From: Pyxicephalus adspersus
Taxonomy: Eukaryota > Chordata > Amphibia > Anura > Pyxicephalidae
DNA length: 64,000 nucleotides
Direction of reading: 5' to 3'
Assembly: GCF_032062135.1 (NCBI RefSeq)
Contig: NC_092862.1
Span: 64,039,930 to 64,103,929 of the forward strand
The position numbers and the translations under genes were made by a program. How positions within the stretch are numbered: position 1 is the first letter of the stretch; each line of letters opens with the position of its first letter. Below the pieces are notes generated by a model. The model did no database searches. It was not told the origin of the DNA and was given only the letters and a program-made list of their open reading frames with translations. Positions 48,601 to 60,105 of this stretch are shown piece after piece.

Positions 48601-51600
48601 CATCTCAGTCACAGTAGAGAGAATAGTACAGTGATCATGATACATTACCCTGGATCCAGATTACCTCTGCTTCTTTTGCAATGCTCATGTGTGAGGATAC
48701 ATGTTCTCAATAGCCTCTTCGGTTTTCAGATTGTATCCTTTCCTCTCTTGTAAAGTAGTTTGTGTGAATCACAGGAAACAAGAGCTAATAAGGTAGAGTA
48801 GCTGTGTCAAGGTGCACAACATTTATTAAATCAGAAGGAGCTACAAGAGAAAAATGCTGAATAGAAGAGCATTGACAGTGACACAATTACTATTCACTTT
48901 GTTTGTTTTGCAGCTGGTTTTGAGAGTGTCAGTAATAGTGATTGCTGGTGGTTGCAGTGGTAGTAGTAGTAATAATTGTGGGAAATTTTTGGCATACTAT
49001 TGGTAAGGGTCAGACGATAATTAAATGTTGTTCTGGACAGGACATGAGATCTGGGTGAAAATTATGTGGAGGAAAGTAGTGGGATAATAAAGAAAGTAAT
49101 CTACTACAATATTAAACCTAAAAAATCATGTTTTTCTAAGATAGGGCTTCTCATAAAGTTTGTATATCTATGCCAATTTAAGCTGCAGATACTCTTTCAG
49201 AAAGCCCAGAGAGCTCCTGATGACCAACCAGGAACACATTATTTGACATCACTCATCTTTCAGCACATTAAGAAGCATCATCTGCTTAATTGTGAGAAAC
49301 ATTTTGTTCAGGAAATCCTACCTCTATCCAAATCCCATAAGGGTATAAAATCAAATTTTGGTGCTGATTCTCCTGAGGCTGGTACTGCTGTTGCCCGTAT
49401 GGGCCAGATGTTATCAGGGCGGGAATTTTGTACTTTGGATATACAGGGAAGGCCATCTTCACTAATCCCACAGAGTTCACTTCCTTTTCCCACTTGTCAT
49501 CTCGTAGTCATCAGTCCTTAAATGGAGAGTGTTTAGCCGGGAAACAGAAGTATGCTTTCAGGTATTCCCTTCCATGCCAACTGAATGCTCTCTTGACCAA
49601 GCTACTGGTGTAACTGATGTACAATTTGGTGGAAATCCATCTCTTTTATTTAGTGTTTTCATAATGTGTTCACTTCCCTGAAATGTACACTGTGTAACCA
49701 GGTCTATGCAACAGAAAATTCCTGGAGCAGTGGCTATAGGCAGGGCAGTACATGCTCTTCGTGGTCTATTGGGTGAATGTCTTGCACATCACTGAAACAT
49801 CTCTACAGTCCATCAATTGGATCTGTTATAACTCAGTAGATTGTTTAGGAGCAAGCACTACATAGTTGGCTTCTTCCTCTTCACAAGAGTGCCACTCACC
49901 ACTAAAAGCAATACGACAAAGCAAATAAAATTTGTAAGCTACGTTTCTCTCATGCAAAACACCATTTAGTCAGTTTGGATGGAAGAAGTCATACCATGAG
50001 CAAGTTGCTTTCCACCACGTAAAAACAAATTGTATACTGGCTCTGCTTATGAAAGTTGTATACAGTGAAGCAATACCAAACATACTCAAATGTGTATTGC
50101 ATTTTTAAAATCCTGCTAATATTTGTTATTAGTATATTAGTTAACTCCATCAGCTTTTTTTAAAACTTACATAGCTGCTACCTAGCAATGTTGAGCTGGG
50201 GCTGAGAAGACACAGCAGCAGTCACACTTCTGGGTTCCCACTGCATTGCAGTACACTACTCAGTCATGTTGGTGCAGTTATACTTTGTATAAAATCAGAA
50301 CTGTTGTCTATCATACGTCTTGATGAAATGATAAGCTGCAATTGAGACTCCCATTGTATTTTAAAGGTACTAAAAATGTAATAAGTAAGGCACAGTTTAC
50401 ACATCAAACATTAGAATAGGGGAAACATTTGATCTTTTGACTTTAATGTTATTTTTTATTGACTGTTACTACCAGATGAGGTTGGATTTGCTTGTAACTA
50501 CTGGTCTGCTAACATTTTCAAGTGTGATAATCTCTGGAGTCTATTCAAAATAGTGTTTAAAGTAGCTTCCTACACATACCAGAAAGCTGCAGGCATTCTG
50601 GGTGGCCACAGTATATCAAACATAGTGAAACCAGTGAGGACAGCATTCAATTTATTCTTTGATAAAGGCTAGAGAAACAAGCTGAGATTTAAAAAATATA
50701 CATAAAAAAGATAGAAATATATGTTGAATTCATATAATTGTTTTTCGGTATGTTTGGCAATATGTCTTCCTGTATATAGTTTTATTAAGCAAATTGTTTT
50801 TCATGATTTTTTCAAAAAGTTTCAATATGAGGACCCTGTTTCAAACTGACAATGGTAAGCTGCTGTCTCATGATTAGTGGTAGCGCTGCCTCATAATTAG
50901 TAGTAGTGGTACAAGTAGCATTGTCATCCTGCCCTGTGTACTCCTTCAATTTGCTGTTGGGTTTGCTATCTGCTAGACTTCATAGGCTGTTCATTGTTGA
51001 AATAGAAGAATGCTGAAATAATGTACACAGTAGGATGACACGCTGGTACTTAATGCAGTGCGGCAGCTTAGCACTGCCAGCCTGCAACAGTAATTGTTGT
51101 TACTGGTGGGATTTCCAGCTAAAAAACTTCTTAACAAATTAAACGTTATACGTGAGACATAATGTAAAAAAATACTAAAAAAATTATTTTGAGGTTTTAT
51201 GTCCTTTAACAATTAGTTCTGCAGTAGATGCACCAAAATACACAGCAGTAATTGTCCAAGTTACTATAAGACTTCTGTGTCACTAAAGGTAAAAATAGCT
51301 TCAACCTGTAAAGATTTACTTCCTACTTTTATGAGAAAGGAACTGCCCTTTGATATGATGATAATATTATACCATTTGTTAAACTGTGTTAAGTACAAGT
51401 CTATTTAACCTTTTTGTGTCTAGTATCATATTAGTTACACACTTGGAGTCTTATTGTTCTTTTCTGCTGCAGCAACTCCCTGAAAAAATCAGTATTGGAT
51501 TTGATCAGTTGATTACAAAACAAAACATTTGTTAGGGAAAAAAATACAATAAAAATCAACAAACTGCCAGAATCGGTTCAACAAAATACAAAGATGTATG

Positions 51601-52060
51601 CTTTGGGTTGAATAGAGTGTCTTAGTACCAATGGTAATTGTTCAAATCTTCATTGAGTGCTCTTTGATGGCAATCTTGTTCAATCCTTAATCCACAATGC
51701 TATCTGATCAAAGAGGTCAGATGCTGTATGGTACTAATTGTCTATCAATTTGTTACACAACAGCCTCCTATTAGGGCAGAAAAAGTCTGATAAAGTAAAT
51801 TAAGCTGTAAATTTGCTGATAGCCTGCTGAAAAGGTAGCCTGTGGCATATAACAAATTATCTCTGCTGTTCCCTAGTTTGATGACAAGGGAACTGAAACC
51901 AGTGACATTAATTAATGAATGTAATGCATTAAGTATCTCATCTTGGCACACAAAATTAAAATTCAATCTAAAACTGAAAGGTAAATTAACTTATTGTAAT
52001 CTTCACTATAAACAGACCATGAAGAGCATTTCAAACAAGGTAATGTAAACATTATAAAAA
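48601..52060. other. Non-coding stretch, no gene recognised
   Basis: The longest frame (49066-49521, 151 codons) has no recognisable domain, no homology I can name and ordinary surroundings; I do not call it a gene. Small trinucleotide-like GTAGTA runs occur near 48958-48975. Confidence 0.4.
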
Positions 52061-52068
52061 ACAAATTA

Positions 52069-52330
52069 CACTGATCATTCAAAGCATTAAAACCACCTGC
52101 CTAATATTGCGTAGATCCCTTTGTGACACTAAAAAAGCTTTTACCCATCAAAGCATGGATTGCAGAAGACCTATGAAGATGCAGTTTGGTATCTGGCACC
52201 AAAATGTTTTCTCTGTGTTTTTGTCCAGCAAGTCGCGCTTTAGTAGCTCTTTCTGAACCACTTATGGTAGCTACCAACCACTTCATACCAGAAACACCCA
52301 ACAAGTCCTAAGCTCTGACCCAGAACTCAA
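52069..52330 (-). mobile_element. Tc1-like transposon remnant
   Basis: TGATCATTCAAAGCATTAAA plus ACCACCTGCC is the end of a well-known vertebrate Tc1-like family. Next to it the minus strand encodes a VTKGSTQY-type C-terminus and LVPDTKLHL. ACCACTTATGGTAGCTACCA...CACCCAACAAGTC matches the transposase N-terminal region of the same family as I remember it. N- and C-terminal parts are directly fused, so the catalytic middle is deleted. Confidence 0.65.
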
Positions 52331-53997
52331 ACCATTACATAAAATGTTATATGGCTAAAGATGTTTTACATTTTTGCATTCTCCTCGTAAATTGTGTTAT
52401 AAGTAGACCTTTATTCACAGAAAATTGTCTGTGTTTGTACTATTTTATGAAAATAATGTGTTCTGTGCTAAAATGGCAAAAGACCCTGCATGCCCCACAA
52501 TACATATCCCATTACACCTCCTCTGTCTGTGCTCCAGTAAAACATGTTTTTAATCAAATGCACAGTAGTGCGCTGATACGCTTACTTATTACATAACCAT
52601 GGTGGTCTGCCTCAGCACTCACGTCCCTAGTCAATGAGTAATGATAAATAATGTGTTACTGAAGCTTGGATAGCTTTTAGGTCTCTGGTATACTTTGTAG
52701 CTGTCCCTTGATGGGTCTCTACAGACTGGAACCAGTAAAATATATGAATAGAGACAACATTTTTTTTTTAATGCTTATGCAAAAAATAAATAAAAAACTT
52801 AGACAAAATAACGAAACCCAATAAGGAAAATCAATATGTAGGTAAATGTACTAATCTCAGACACTAATAGGCAATCATCATCTGTCTTTTGATCTTGTAC
52901 ATCTCTCTCAGCTATCCTTATTTTATTAAAATGAATAATATTGCATCATTTTCTAATGTGCATATTGCTACTCTTTTAAAATAGGTTTCCCTATAAACAA
53001 TAAGTACTGTAACAGTTATACTAATGGCCATTCTACAAGAGCAGGAACATTTTGTGCATATCAAACTTGAGTAAATGTGATAATGCTGTACCCATTAATG
53101 TAATTTGCTATATTTTGTAAAGCAATTAGATAGATCTGCAGAGGCGATTTATGTCTGGAATTTCAAATAGCCAGAAAGACAATAGAGAACAACTGGGTGA
53201 AAAATAATGCTGCAACCTCCATTCTTGAGCATTTATGCACCTCATATTATTTTAGCTGATAAGTGGCCTAAACGTAGTCATAAGAGATATTTTTAAAAAT
53301 TAAAATATCATGTTAAGTGTGCCAAATAAAAATGATGCCATAACTGATATGCAGTATGCAGTCAAGGCAGGCATGCAATCCAGCTCACGTTATTAAAAAT
53401 AATTTGTGGCATGGACAATCTTCTTACCCATCCTGTTGGGTCCTCACTCATTCACATGCCTGGGTTGGACATGGGACGTTGCAGCATATGTAGCTGCACA
53501 AGGGCACCAGGAGTCCCCAAACTTCTGCCCTCAGAGCATTTGTTATTCACCCTCACAGTTTTAATTTATCTTCTGGGCTCTGACACTAATGGGGAGTTAC
53601 TGCTGATCCTGACACTTGTTGCTAGATGTTGAGGAGTTCAATTGCTAGAACTGTCTGGGAGTTACTGGTGGACTCCTGGCCATGGCCATTACTGGGGGTT
53701 ATGGGTGTGTGTGTGGGGGGTGATCGTTACTGGACCTGAGTTATCAGTGCTGACCTGGACACTCACCTGTGCTGCAAAGTTATTTAGTTGTTTATTTCAC
53801 TGGTTCTGCTCACAAAGATTCTGATATCTGCTTGTGTTTTGACGGGAATACGATGATTGCATTTGCTATGTGGGGCACATAATATCTGCATTTGTTATGT
53901 AGATAAACATATGTTAATTGAAACATGTTTAGCCCCTCTCATTGCATAGAGTGACCACATGCACCATTCAGTGTGCTGCTTCACTGTCCCTTTAGAG
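52331..53997. other. Non-coding stretch with one degenerate repeat block
   Basis: No gene is recognised. A degenerate repetitive block is listed at 53570-53790. Confidence 0.4.
53570..53790. repeat. Degenerate GGGAGTTACTG minisatellite-like block
   Basis: GGGGAGTTACTGCTG, TGGGAGTTACTGGTGG, ATTACTGGGGGTTATGGG and CGTTACTGGACCTG recur at irregular spacing, interleaved with TGATCCTGACACTTG and GCTGACCTGGACACT. This suggests an old tandem repeat with diverged units. Confidence 0.45.
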
Positions 53998-54388
53998 CAG
54001 CGGTCCCCAACCACCGGGCCGCGGCCCACTACCGGTCCGCGGCGGTGTTTTCAGTGGGCCGCGAGTACATGATCCATTATTGAAAACGAAGCGGCATCCA
54101 ACCACCATCCGCGGACCGGAAGTGGTCCGCAGCGGTGTTTGTATGAGATGCCGGTAAATGTACACAGTAGTCTGTGTACAAGCAATGCGAGCACATGACA
54201 TGCAGCTCGATTGGCTGTCAGATGTCATGTGATCGCTTTGAAGCAGCAGAGGTGCACAGAGAGAAAAGAGAAGACGCCATAGTATGTCTTCTCTTTTCTC
54301 TCTGTGCACCCCCCCCCCCCCCCCGGTTCTCAGAGAAATTTCCTTCCGTGAAACCGGTCCCTGGGGCCAAAAAGGTTGGGGACCGCTG
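53998..54388. mobile_element. 391-bp hAT element with perfect 8-bp TSD
   Basis: The ends CAGCGGTCCCCAACC and GGTTGGGGACCGCTG are exact inverted repeats. CTTTAGAG flanks both sides (53990-53997, 54389-54396). An internal perfect 24-bp inverted repeat lies at 54252-54275 and 54286-54309 (core CACAGAGAGAAAAGAGAAGA), followed by a C16 run (54309-54324). It is strongly GC- and CpG-rich. No transposase is present. The intact duplication and ends imply a fairly recent insertion. Confidence 0.93.
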
Positions 54389-54732
54389 CTTTAGAGTGTC
54401 CGTAAGTCTTCAAAGAACATAAATGTTGGCTTGATTCCAGCTAACATGTTGAATATTCTCCCTTTGCTCCAAGGACAGTTCAGGCAAATGGCCTTAGGGG
54501 GTTCTCACTTTCTGTCCTGGATTTCACTATCTCCAGAAAGAAATCTTCACATTTATGATACAGACAACAATAAAAAAACAAGTACTTTAGCCTTCCCCAG
54601 TCTACCCTAATAAAGTTTTTTTTATATAATGGTGATTTGCAATAAATCAAATAAGCGATGGGGGTCTAACAAAATATTTATTGAAAGAAATATGGGGCTG
54701 CATTGCTTTACTTTTAAAATACTGCTTGCTAT

Positions 54733-55360
54733 AAGGGATGAGCGAGAAGGCCTCTGCCATTCTTGCAAACATTTCCTCGAACTTCCGATGGGCCTGCAAA
54801 ATTTCGGCGAATCAATTTTGTGTAACCATTGGAAGTTCGAGGAAATTACAGGATGATTCCCATGGCTGCATTTATTTATGAGCACAGCCGCAAGAATACT
54901 CCTGTCAGTGTGCGATCCCCAGGCACCAGAGGTTAAATGAGGACAAGTCTCCCCATTCATCACCTCTAGTGCTCCCTGATTGGCTGAGGAAAGGTGAACC
55001 CTGATGACGCTTGAGCTGTCATCATCAATGACAGTTGTGTTCATCAATGAATGCAGCCATATTGAAATAATCACAGGATGATTCCCACGGCTGCATTCAT
55101 TCATGATCACAACTGCGGGACTCCTGTGTTCTTGGATAGGGAATATCTATCCAAGAACACATACTACAGTTCTGGTAGGGCTGCAAGAGCAATTAGAAGA
55201 GCGGAGCTGTCAGCTCCGCTCCCGATTGCTGTTGCAGGTCCCAAAAAATTTGAATTCGATGGCCGAATTCACAAGGCCGCTCTCGCTTACATGTTCGGTA
55301 AGCGAGAAAGGCCCAACTCGCTGCGAGATCGAATTTACAAATCTCGCTCGCTCATCACTA
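54733..55360. mobile_element. 628-bp foldback hAT-like element
   Basis: The ends AAGGGATGAGCGAG and the complement of CTCGCTCATCACTA are inverted. Flanks CTTGCTAT (54725-54732) and CTTGCTGT (55361-55368) match at 7 of 8. The inside has a perfect 14-bp hairpin (55126-55139 with 55147-55160) and a direct repeat of ACAGGATGATTCCCA(T/C)GGCT (near 54848 and 55071). It also has the GGTTAAATGAGGACAAGTCT...GATTGGCTGAGGAAAGG module found in 36590-37110. The 162-codon antisense frame is incidental. Confidence 0.82.
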
Positions 55361-55368
55361 CTTGCTGT

Positions 55369-56197
55369 AATGTTATAATCTTAAATATTACAATTGTTAA
55401 TATCTCTACCTGGATTATGTACGTAGGTCAGGAGTTATGCATTTGCTGGCTGTATACTGTTCTGGATAACTGATTCAGAAAGATGGAAGTCAGCCAGGCA
55501 GCATGTATGTTGAGAAATGGAAGCTCATATATAAATTTCAAAAAAGGTTTTCTTTAATTCGAAATACTTAGTGAAAAGACACAAATAGTTTTCCTTAAAA
55601 GGTTATGACTTTGGCAATAAATACAATTTTCTATTACAGCTGGGAAACACAAACCCTAAGGCGATCCACATTGCAGGAGGAAAACACAAAAATTTGCCAT
55701 GCCCAGCAGAATTTAAAGTTCATGTTAGAGTTTCACCTTCTTGACATTCACAATGTTTATCCACCCTGATGGTGTTATTTTAAGTTGGCAGTGTTATTGT
55801 TTATTACTGGGTAAGTGGCTCTAAAAAGAGCAATTTTTATGCTACTGAGTTAGGAGACAGTCTGCATTAAAAGAGGCTAATTTGCACTTTGTGACCTTCG
55901 CAAAAATAGCTTGCGATATTCTGTTTGATGGGGGATCATTACGGGAGTTTTTATATCCTCATATTTTCTCATTTCATAGTTAAAGGAAAACTCTGCTACA
56001 CATATTCTAAGCAATAGTTATATAACACAACTCCAAAGCAATTTTTTAAAAGCTGCAAATCTTCCCCTGTGGAAAACATTTAGTTGTTATGAAGACCTTG
56101 TCCCTGACTATCATATACATGTGGAAGTAATAAACTTTTAACGTGTGTTAAATTTATTTTTGTGGCTTAATACTACATGATGTTTGAAATTGCAATA
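55369..56197. other. AT-rich stretch, nothing recognised
   Basis: No exon, RNA gene or clear repeat. Confidence 0.45.
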
Positions 56198-56933
56198 CAG
56201 TGGTACCTCAGCTAACAAATGGCCCTGCTAACGAATTTTTCCGCTAATTTTATGTTTATGGGACTCAGCTCACGAATGTATAAAAAAAAAGCTGGAAGTA
56301 AGACACCCGATAACATACTGCATGATGAATGTACAGTACTTCCTGTATACTGTATCAGAAAGTGAGAGAGAGACATCGCTTTGACCAATATAGAGAGGAG
56401 CTTCCAGGGTGCCACAGAGAGGAACTCTTCTCATGCCAGTGTCAGTACGGTGCATGCTCCATATGGCTGTGAATTTGAGAGGTAGGTGTGATTTATAGCT
56501 TGTGTGCAGGACAGAGCAGTTTGCATGACTTGCAGAAGAAATCTTTTGCTAAACACAGCTGAGGTTGTGGGTGATTTTAAGGACTGAGCTCTTTTGCATC
56601 CTTTTGTAACCCTTCAATGACCAAGACAAACTCTGCAGTTGTTTCTTTTTGCATATCAAAGCACAACTTGCTCCAGGAGTTATTAAAAGTTTATGCTCCA
56701 TGAAGTTTTTTTTTTGCTTTGTTTTCTTGCTTTGTTTGTGATTAACTCACAGTGAGGATTTTATACAGTAACTGACAACACGATGCCTAATATAAAGTTG
56801 AGACAAACATCTGTCTTAATTGTGGGCAGCATCCAGAACGAAACCTATGGGAAATCATGTTTCAGCTATCAAAGATTTCGGCTAAAAAATGTGATTCTGA
56901 GACAAATTATCTTTGTTAGTCGAGGTATCACTG
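56198..56933. mobile_element. 736-bp Tigger-type MITE with TA TSD
   Basis: CAGTGGTACCTCAGCTAACA on the left and the complement of GTTAGTCGAGGTATCACTG on the right are typical Tigger/pogo-like termini. TA lies on both sides (56196-56197, 56934-56935). The interior has no transposase frame. It lies about 1.2 kb beyond the FARS2 stop codon, in the 3' flank. Confidence 0.85.
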
Positions 56934-57049
56934 TACTTGTTTTTTAATAGCCACATCATTTTTAAATGAATCCTGCAGACACTGGTACTGGCCAAGTGTA
57001 CCTTCCTGACAAAGAGTCCAATTTCATCAATGACTTCTATACAGTAAAT

Positions 57050-57222
57050 CAGGGGTCTTTAACTCCTGTCCTTGAGGGTCTCATGCAGGCCAAATTTGGG
57101 TTCACACAGTAATTTTCTGTTTCTTTGTAAACCATTTCTTACTTTATTCACTGTTGTCTAACAGACAAAAATACAAATATTTGAAGCTCCCAGCCATCGA
57201 GGACTTGAGTTTAGGACCCCTG
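57050..57222. mobile_element. 173-bp hAT-like MITE
   Basis: CAGGGGTCTTTAACTCCTGT...CCTTGAGGG pairs with the complement of CATCGAGGACTTGAGTTTAG...GACCCCTG. Arms are about 34 bp with several mismatches. No good 8-bp duplication was seen, so it is probably old. Confidence 0.7.
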
Positions 57223-57299
57223 AATTAGAGCTAGCACCATACATGACATAATAAATGTTATATATACTGTTTGCTAAATAAATAAATCTTGGATAAAAA

Positions 57300-57712
57300 A
57301 TGACTTTAATAGACTCAATACAAATATAGAATCTGTATTGTTTTAAACTTGTGTTTTTTTAGTTTAATAAACCTTCTTTGATTGGGTTTTATCTTTTGTC
57401 CTTTATTTTGGATTTGTTTATCATGTTGCATTTTCAACTTCATCTGTGCTGCCAAATAGCTTTAAAGCCTTTTGTGAATTACATTTTTGTACTGGGTTTA
57501 TACTGTGTTTTATACCAGTACATGGTTTGTTTAGGAAAGGCATCTCCGGGAGGCCGTCTTATGCAGATGTCTCATATATCTATGATGTTTAGTATATTGT
57601 TGACCAATATTCATCTGTATGTTTTGACTATGTCATGCAATTTTCTGTAATGTTTACTGTTGGTTTCTTGGATGTCAAAGTTAAAAATAAAGTTTAAAAA
57701 AAATAAAAAGAT
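57300..57712 (+). repeat. Possible L1-like 3' tail
   Basis: A T-rich segment ends with TGTCAAAGTTAAAAATAAAG then TTTAAAAAAAATAAAAAG, like an AATAAA-containing retroelement 3' end. The body is not recognised. It lies in the region that may also be the FARS2 3' UTR on the other strand. Confidence 0.25.
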
Positions 57713-58042
57713 TACACAAGGGATTTGTTGAGGGGCTTTAAAGGTAGGCCAGAAGCTCGAAGGCATTCATAAACCCAAACACCATGTCAAGCTGGTAACC
57801 ATATTTAGAATAAGTAATAAATGTGTAAAAAAAGCCAACTTGTTATTGTAATATAGAGGGTCAAGTAGATGCAATTTGAAGACATGGATCAAACTCATAA
57901 AGTTGTGTCTTTTAGTTCAACAGCATCTGTATACAATAACTTAATCATTTAAAAAAATATCTATGTATCAAGGGACTAAGAAGGAAGACAGACATAAAGA
58001 CACTGTTAAAAAAAAACAAATATTCACCGTCTGAATCAATTG

Positions 58043-58048
58043 TTTAAT
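58043..58048 (-). terminator. FARS2: ATTAAA poly-A signal candidate for FARS2
   Basis: On the minus strand ATTAAA lies about 55 bp past the FARS2 stop codon, which would give a very short 3' UTR. A canonical AATAAA at 57407-57402 (minus) is the next alternative, about 700 bp past the stop. Sequence alone does not decide between them. Confidence 0.3.
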
Positions 58049-58102
58049 ATATTATAAACCAAGAGAGTCCTGTTTAACAGTTTACATTATTTATAAGTTG
58101 AT

Positions 58103-58241
58103 TTAAAATCTTCCCTCCACACGGAGCTTTTCTGTTGCTGATTGTCCAATTTTGCCATGTATTAAGCGGACTTCATTTTGTGTCAGAGTGCGCTCCATGT
58201 GTCGATATTTGATACGGTAGCAATGACTAACTCTCTGGGTC
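58103..58241 (-). CDS. FARS2: Last coding exon of mitochondrial phenylalanyl-tRNA synthetase
   Basis: On the minus strand TTTTTTCTTTTCTCAG precedes one base of a split codon, then 45 codons and TAA (58105-58103). The peptide contains HCYRIKYRHMERTLTQNEVR and ends LRVEGRF. From memory, vertebrate FARS2 ends with CYRI-YRHMERTL--EVR-IH and VEGRF, so the match is specific. This is the end of the FDX-ACB (ferredoxin-fold anticodon-binding) domain. The enzyme charges mitochondrial tRNA-Phe in the matrix. Only this exon is in the window; earlier exons must lie beyond 64000, consistent with the very long introns of this gene. The frame is intact and codon use is ordinary, unlike the repeats around it. 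Confidence 0.93.
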
Positions 58242-58262
58242 CTGAGAAAAGAAAAAATAATA
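58242..58262 (-). promoter_or_regulatory. FARS2: Splice acceptor of the last FARS2 intron
   Basis: A long pyrimidine tract, TTATTTTTTCTTTTCTC, ends in AG at 58243-58242 on the minus strand, immediately before the coding match begins. Confidence 0.88.
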
Positions 58263-58747
58263 TCATATTTGTTCTTAAAAAAGGAATTTCAAAACCCTAC
58301 AAAGTTCAACTATGAATACCATTTTTAACAATTAACAATGAACACAAAATTTCATGGGAAGAGAGCAAATATTTGAAACCCAACTGACCTCTTGTTATTT
58401 AATACTGCAATGCAGTCAGATTGCATTTATTATAAATAGGTTATACATATGTTTTTTTTAAACTTTTTTGCACAGCTAAGTGTTGCAAAAAAGGTAACAA
58501 TACCCTGTGCTCACATTTCATACACCAAGCAGTGGTTTTGTCTTTAGTGCCTGGACTTGTTACACCGCAATAATTACAGCATTCCTGCCTCCTTAGCTGA
58601 GCTGTTGACTAGAACAGTGTTTTATTTCCAATATTTATTACTGTATATGTAACATAGTTGCATTATAGTAATACATATACAGGGTTTAATTGGGTTTTCC
58701 TCCTCAGATTTTGATAGCATAGCTAGTTTTTATCCAGGGCAAATGAT

Positions 58748-58850
58748 CCCCTTTGAGGCACAGCTAGTAACACGACTATTGACTTTGTACAGAGCTGCGT
58801 AATTTGATGGTGATATAAAAATACTATGTAATAATAATGTTATTATAATA
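58748..58850 (+). mobile_element. SINE 3' fragment (plus)
   Basis: CCCTTTGAGGCACAGCTAGT...GACTTTGTACAGAGCTGCGT, GATATAAAAATACTATG and (AAT)n correspond to the 3' third of the reversed SINE next to it. The two tails face each other. Confidence 0.7.
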
Positions 58851-58898
58851 ATACAGCATCAACAATGGAGGTTTGGATACTATATTAATGACCGGTAT

Positions 58899-59230
58899 AA
58901 TAATATTATTATCAATCTTACACAGTATTTATAAAATGCCAACATATTAAACAATGCTGTACAAAGTCCATATCCATGTCACTAACTGTCCCTCAAAGGG
59001 TTTCACAATCTAATGTCCCTGCCATAGTCATATGTCTTTATTACAGTCTAAGGTCAATGTTGAAAGGAAGCCAATTAACCTATCTTCATGTTTTCTTTTG
59101 GATTGTGGGAGGAAACTGGAGTCCCCAGAGGAAACCCATGCAAACTCTATGCAGATAGTGTCCCAGCTGAGATTCATACCTGGGAAACTAGTGCTGGAAA
59201 GGCCTAACCTCTGAGCCACTCTGCTGCCCC
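58899..59230 (-). mobile_element. tRNA-derived SINE with L2-type tail (minus)
   Basis: Read on the minus strand it starts GGGGCAGCAGAGTGGCTCAG plus AGGTTAG (A-box-like TGGCTCAGAGG). A decayed B box, GGTATGAATCTC, follows; the usual form is GGTTCGAATCC. Next comes the characteristic CACTATCTGCATAGAGTTTG...GGGTTTCCTCTGGGGACTCC...TCCTCCCACAATCC body. The tail is GACTTTGTACAGCATTG...CATTTTATAAATACTGTG. Such elements are transcribed by Pol III and moved by L2-type reverse transcriptase through the shared tail. It is nearly full length but diverged. Confidence 0.85.
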
Positions 59231-59882
59231 AGCACTAAAATAGTTTAACTTACTTTGAACTATATTAGTCTGGCATTAAAGAAAACCCGTGTAGCCCCCT
59301 ATGGTCTATACCTTCAAAACATTTTTAATCAATATTGGAAATGAGGAGATTTGAAAGTATACTGTGACTTTACCATGTGCAAAAAGAGTTACTATATTTT
59401 CTTATCTTATTTACTTATCCCAAGATAATACACATTAAATGTATTATTTATAGTACAAGTATATACAAGCTTTTGTGTTATTACATACATGATTTTGCAA
59501 ACAAAGTCTTTACCAAAGAATCACTAATATTGCTATAGAATGGGGTATTCCACTACTTTTAAACCACGGAAAATGTAGTGCCTGCCTGTCTCAATAAAAG
59601 ATCAAATCTATTGGAATTTCTAGCTTTCGTACTCTAAAATGATTGATAAAATATAAAATGGACTGTGTTTAGCTGCAAAACAAATACAAATAATAATATC
59701 AAATGTTACAAAATTGAAGTGCATAAAGCTTTTTTTGCAAAAGGTCTTAGTATAATGAAAAAAAAACCTCTAATTATACCAATGGATGGGTGAATATTTG
59801 TCCCAGTTATTTTTTATTCATGTTGCTTTTTGATAAAAAAACCCCTCCAAACAGGCACCCTGGAGTAGTGAATGGATACATT

Positions 59883-60105
59883 GGGCCAGATGTATTAGAG
59901 CTTTCCAAGACTGGAGAAGATACACTTTAATCAGTGAAGTTGGGTGATCCAGCAAACCTGTAATGGATCTAGTACGAGATTGAAAAACATTTGCTAACAA
60001 ATAGCAAATTACTTTGAAGAAATCCATTCCAGGTTTGCTGGATCATCCAGCTTCACTGATGAAAGTGTATCCTCTCCAGCCTTGGAGCACTTTAATAAAT
60101 CACTC
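59883..60105. mobile_element. Palindromic MITE family A, copy 4
   Basis: GGGCCAGATGTATTAGAGCT...TTGGGTGATCCAGCAAACCT pairs with CAGGTTTGCTGGATCATCCA...GCACTTTAATAAATCACTC. It lies inside the FARS2 intron. No coding sequence. Confidence 0.85.

Noticed and set aside
49066..49521. 151-codon plus-strand open frame
   Set aside because: No recognisable motif and no supporting context; length is possible by chance in a 64-kb window.
54622..55110. 162-codon minus-strand open frame
   Set aside because: It lies across a foldback hAT element and is explained by the element's internal repeats.
1..58000. Neuritin (NRN1) exons, expected beyond the FARS2 3' end
   Set aside because: No frame matching its conserved Cys-rich core was seen; the gene is probably further left, outside the window.
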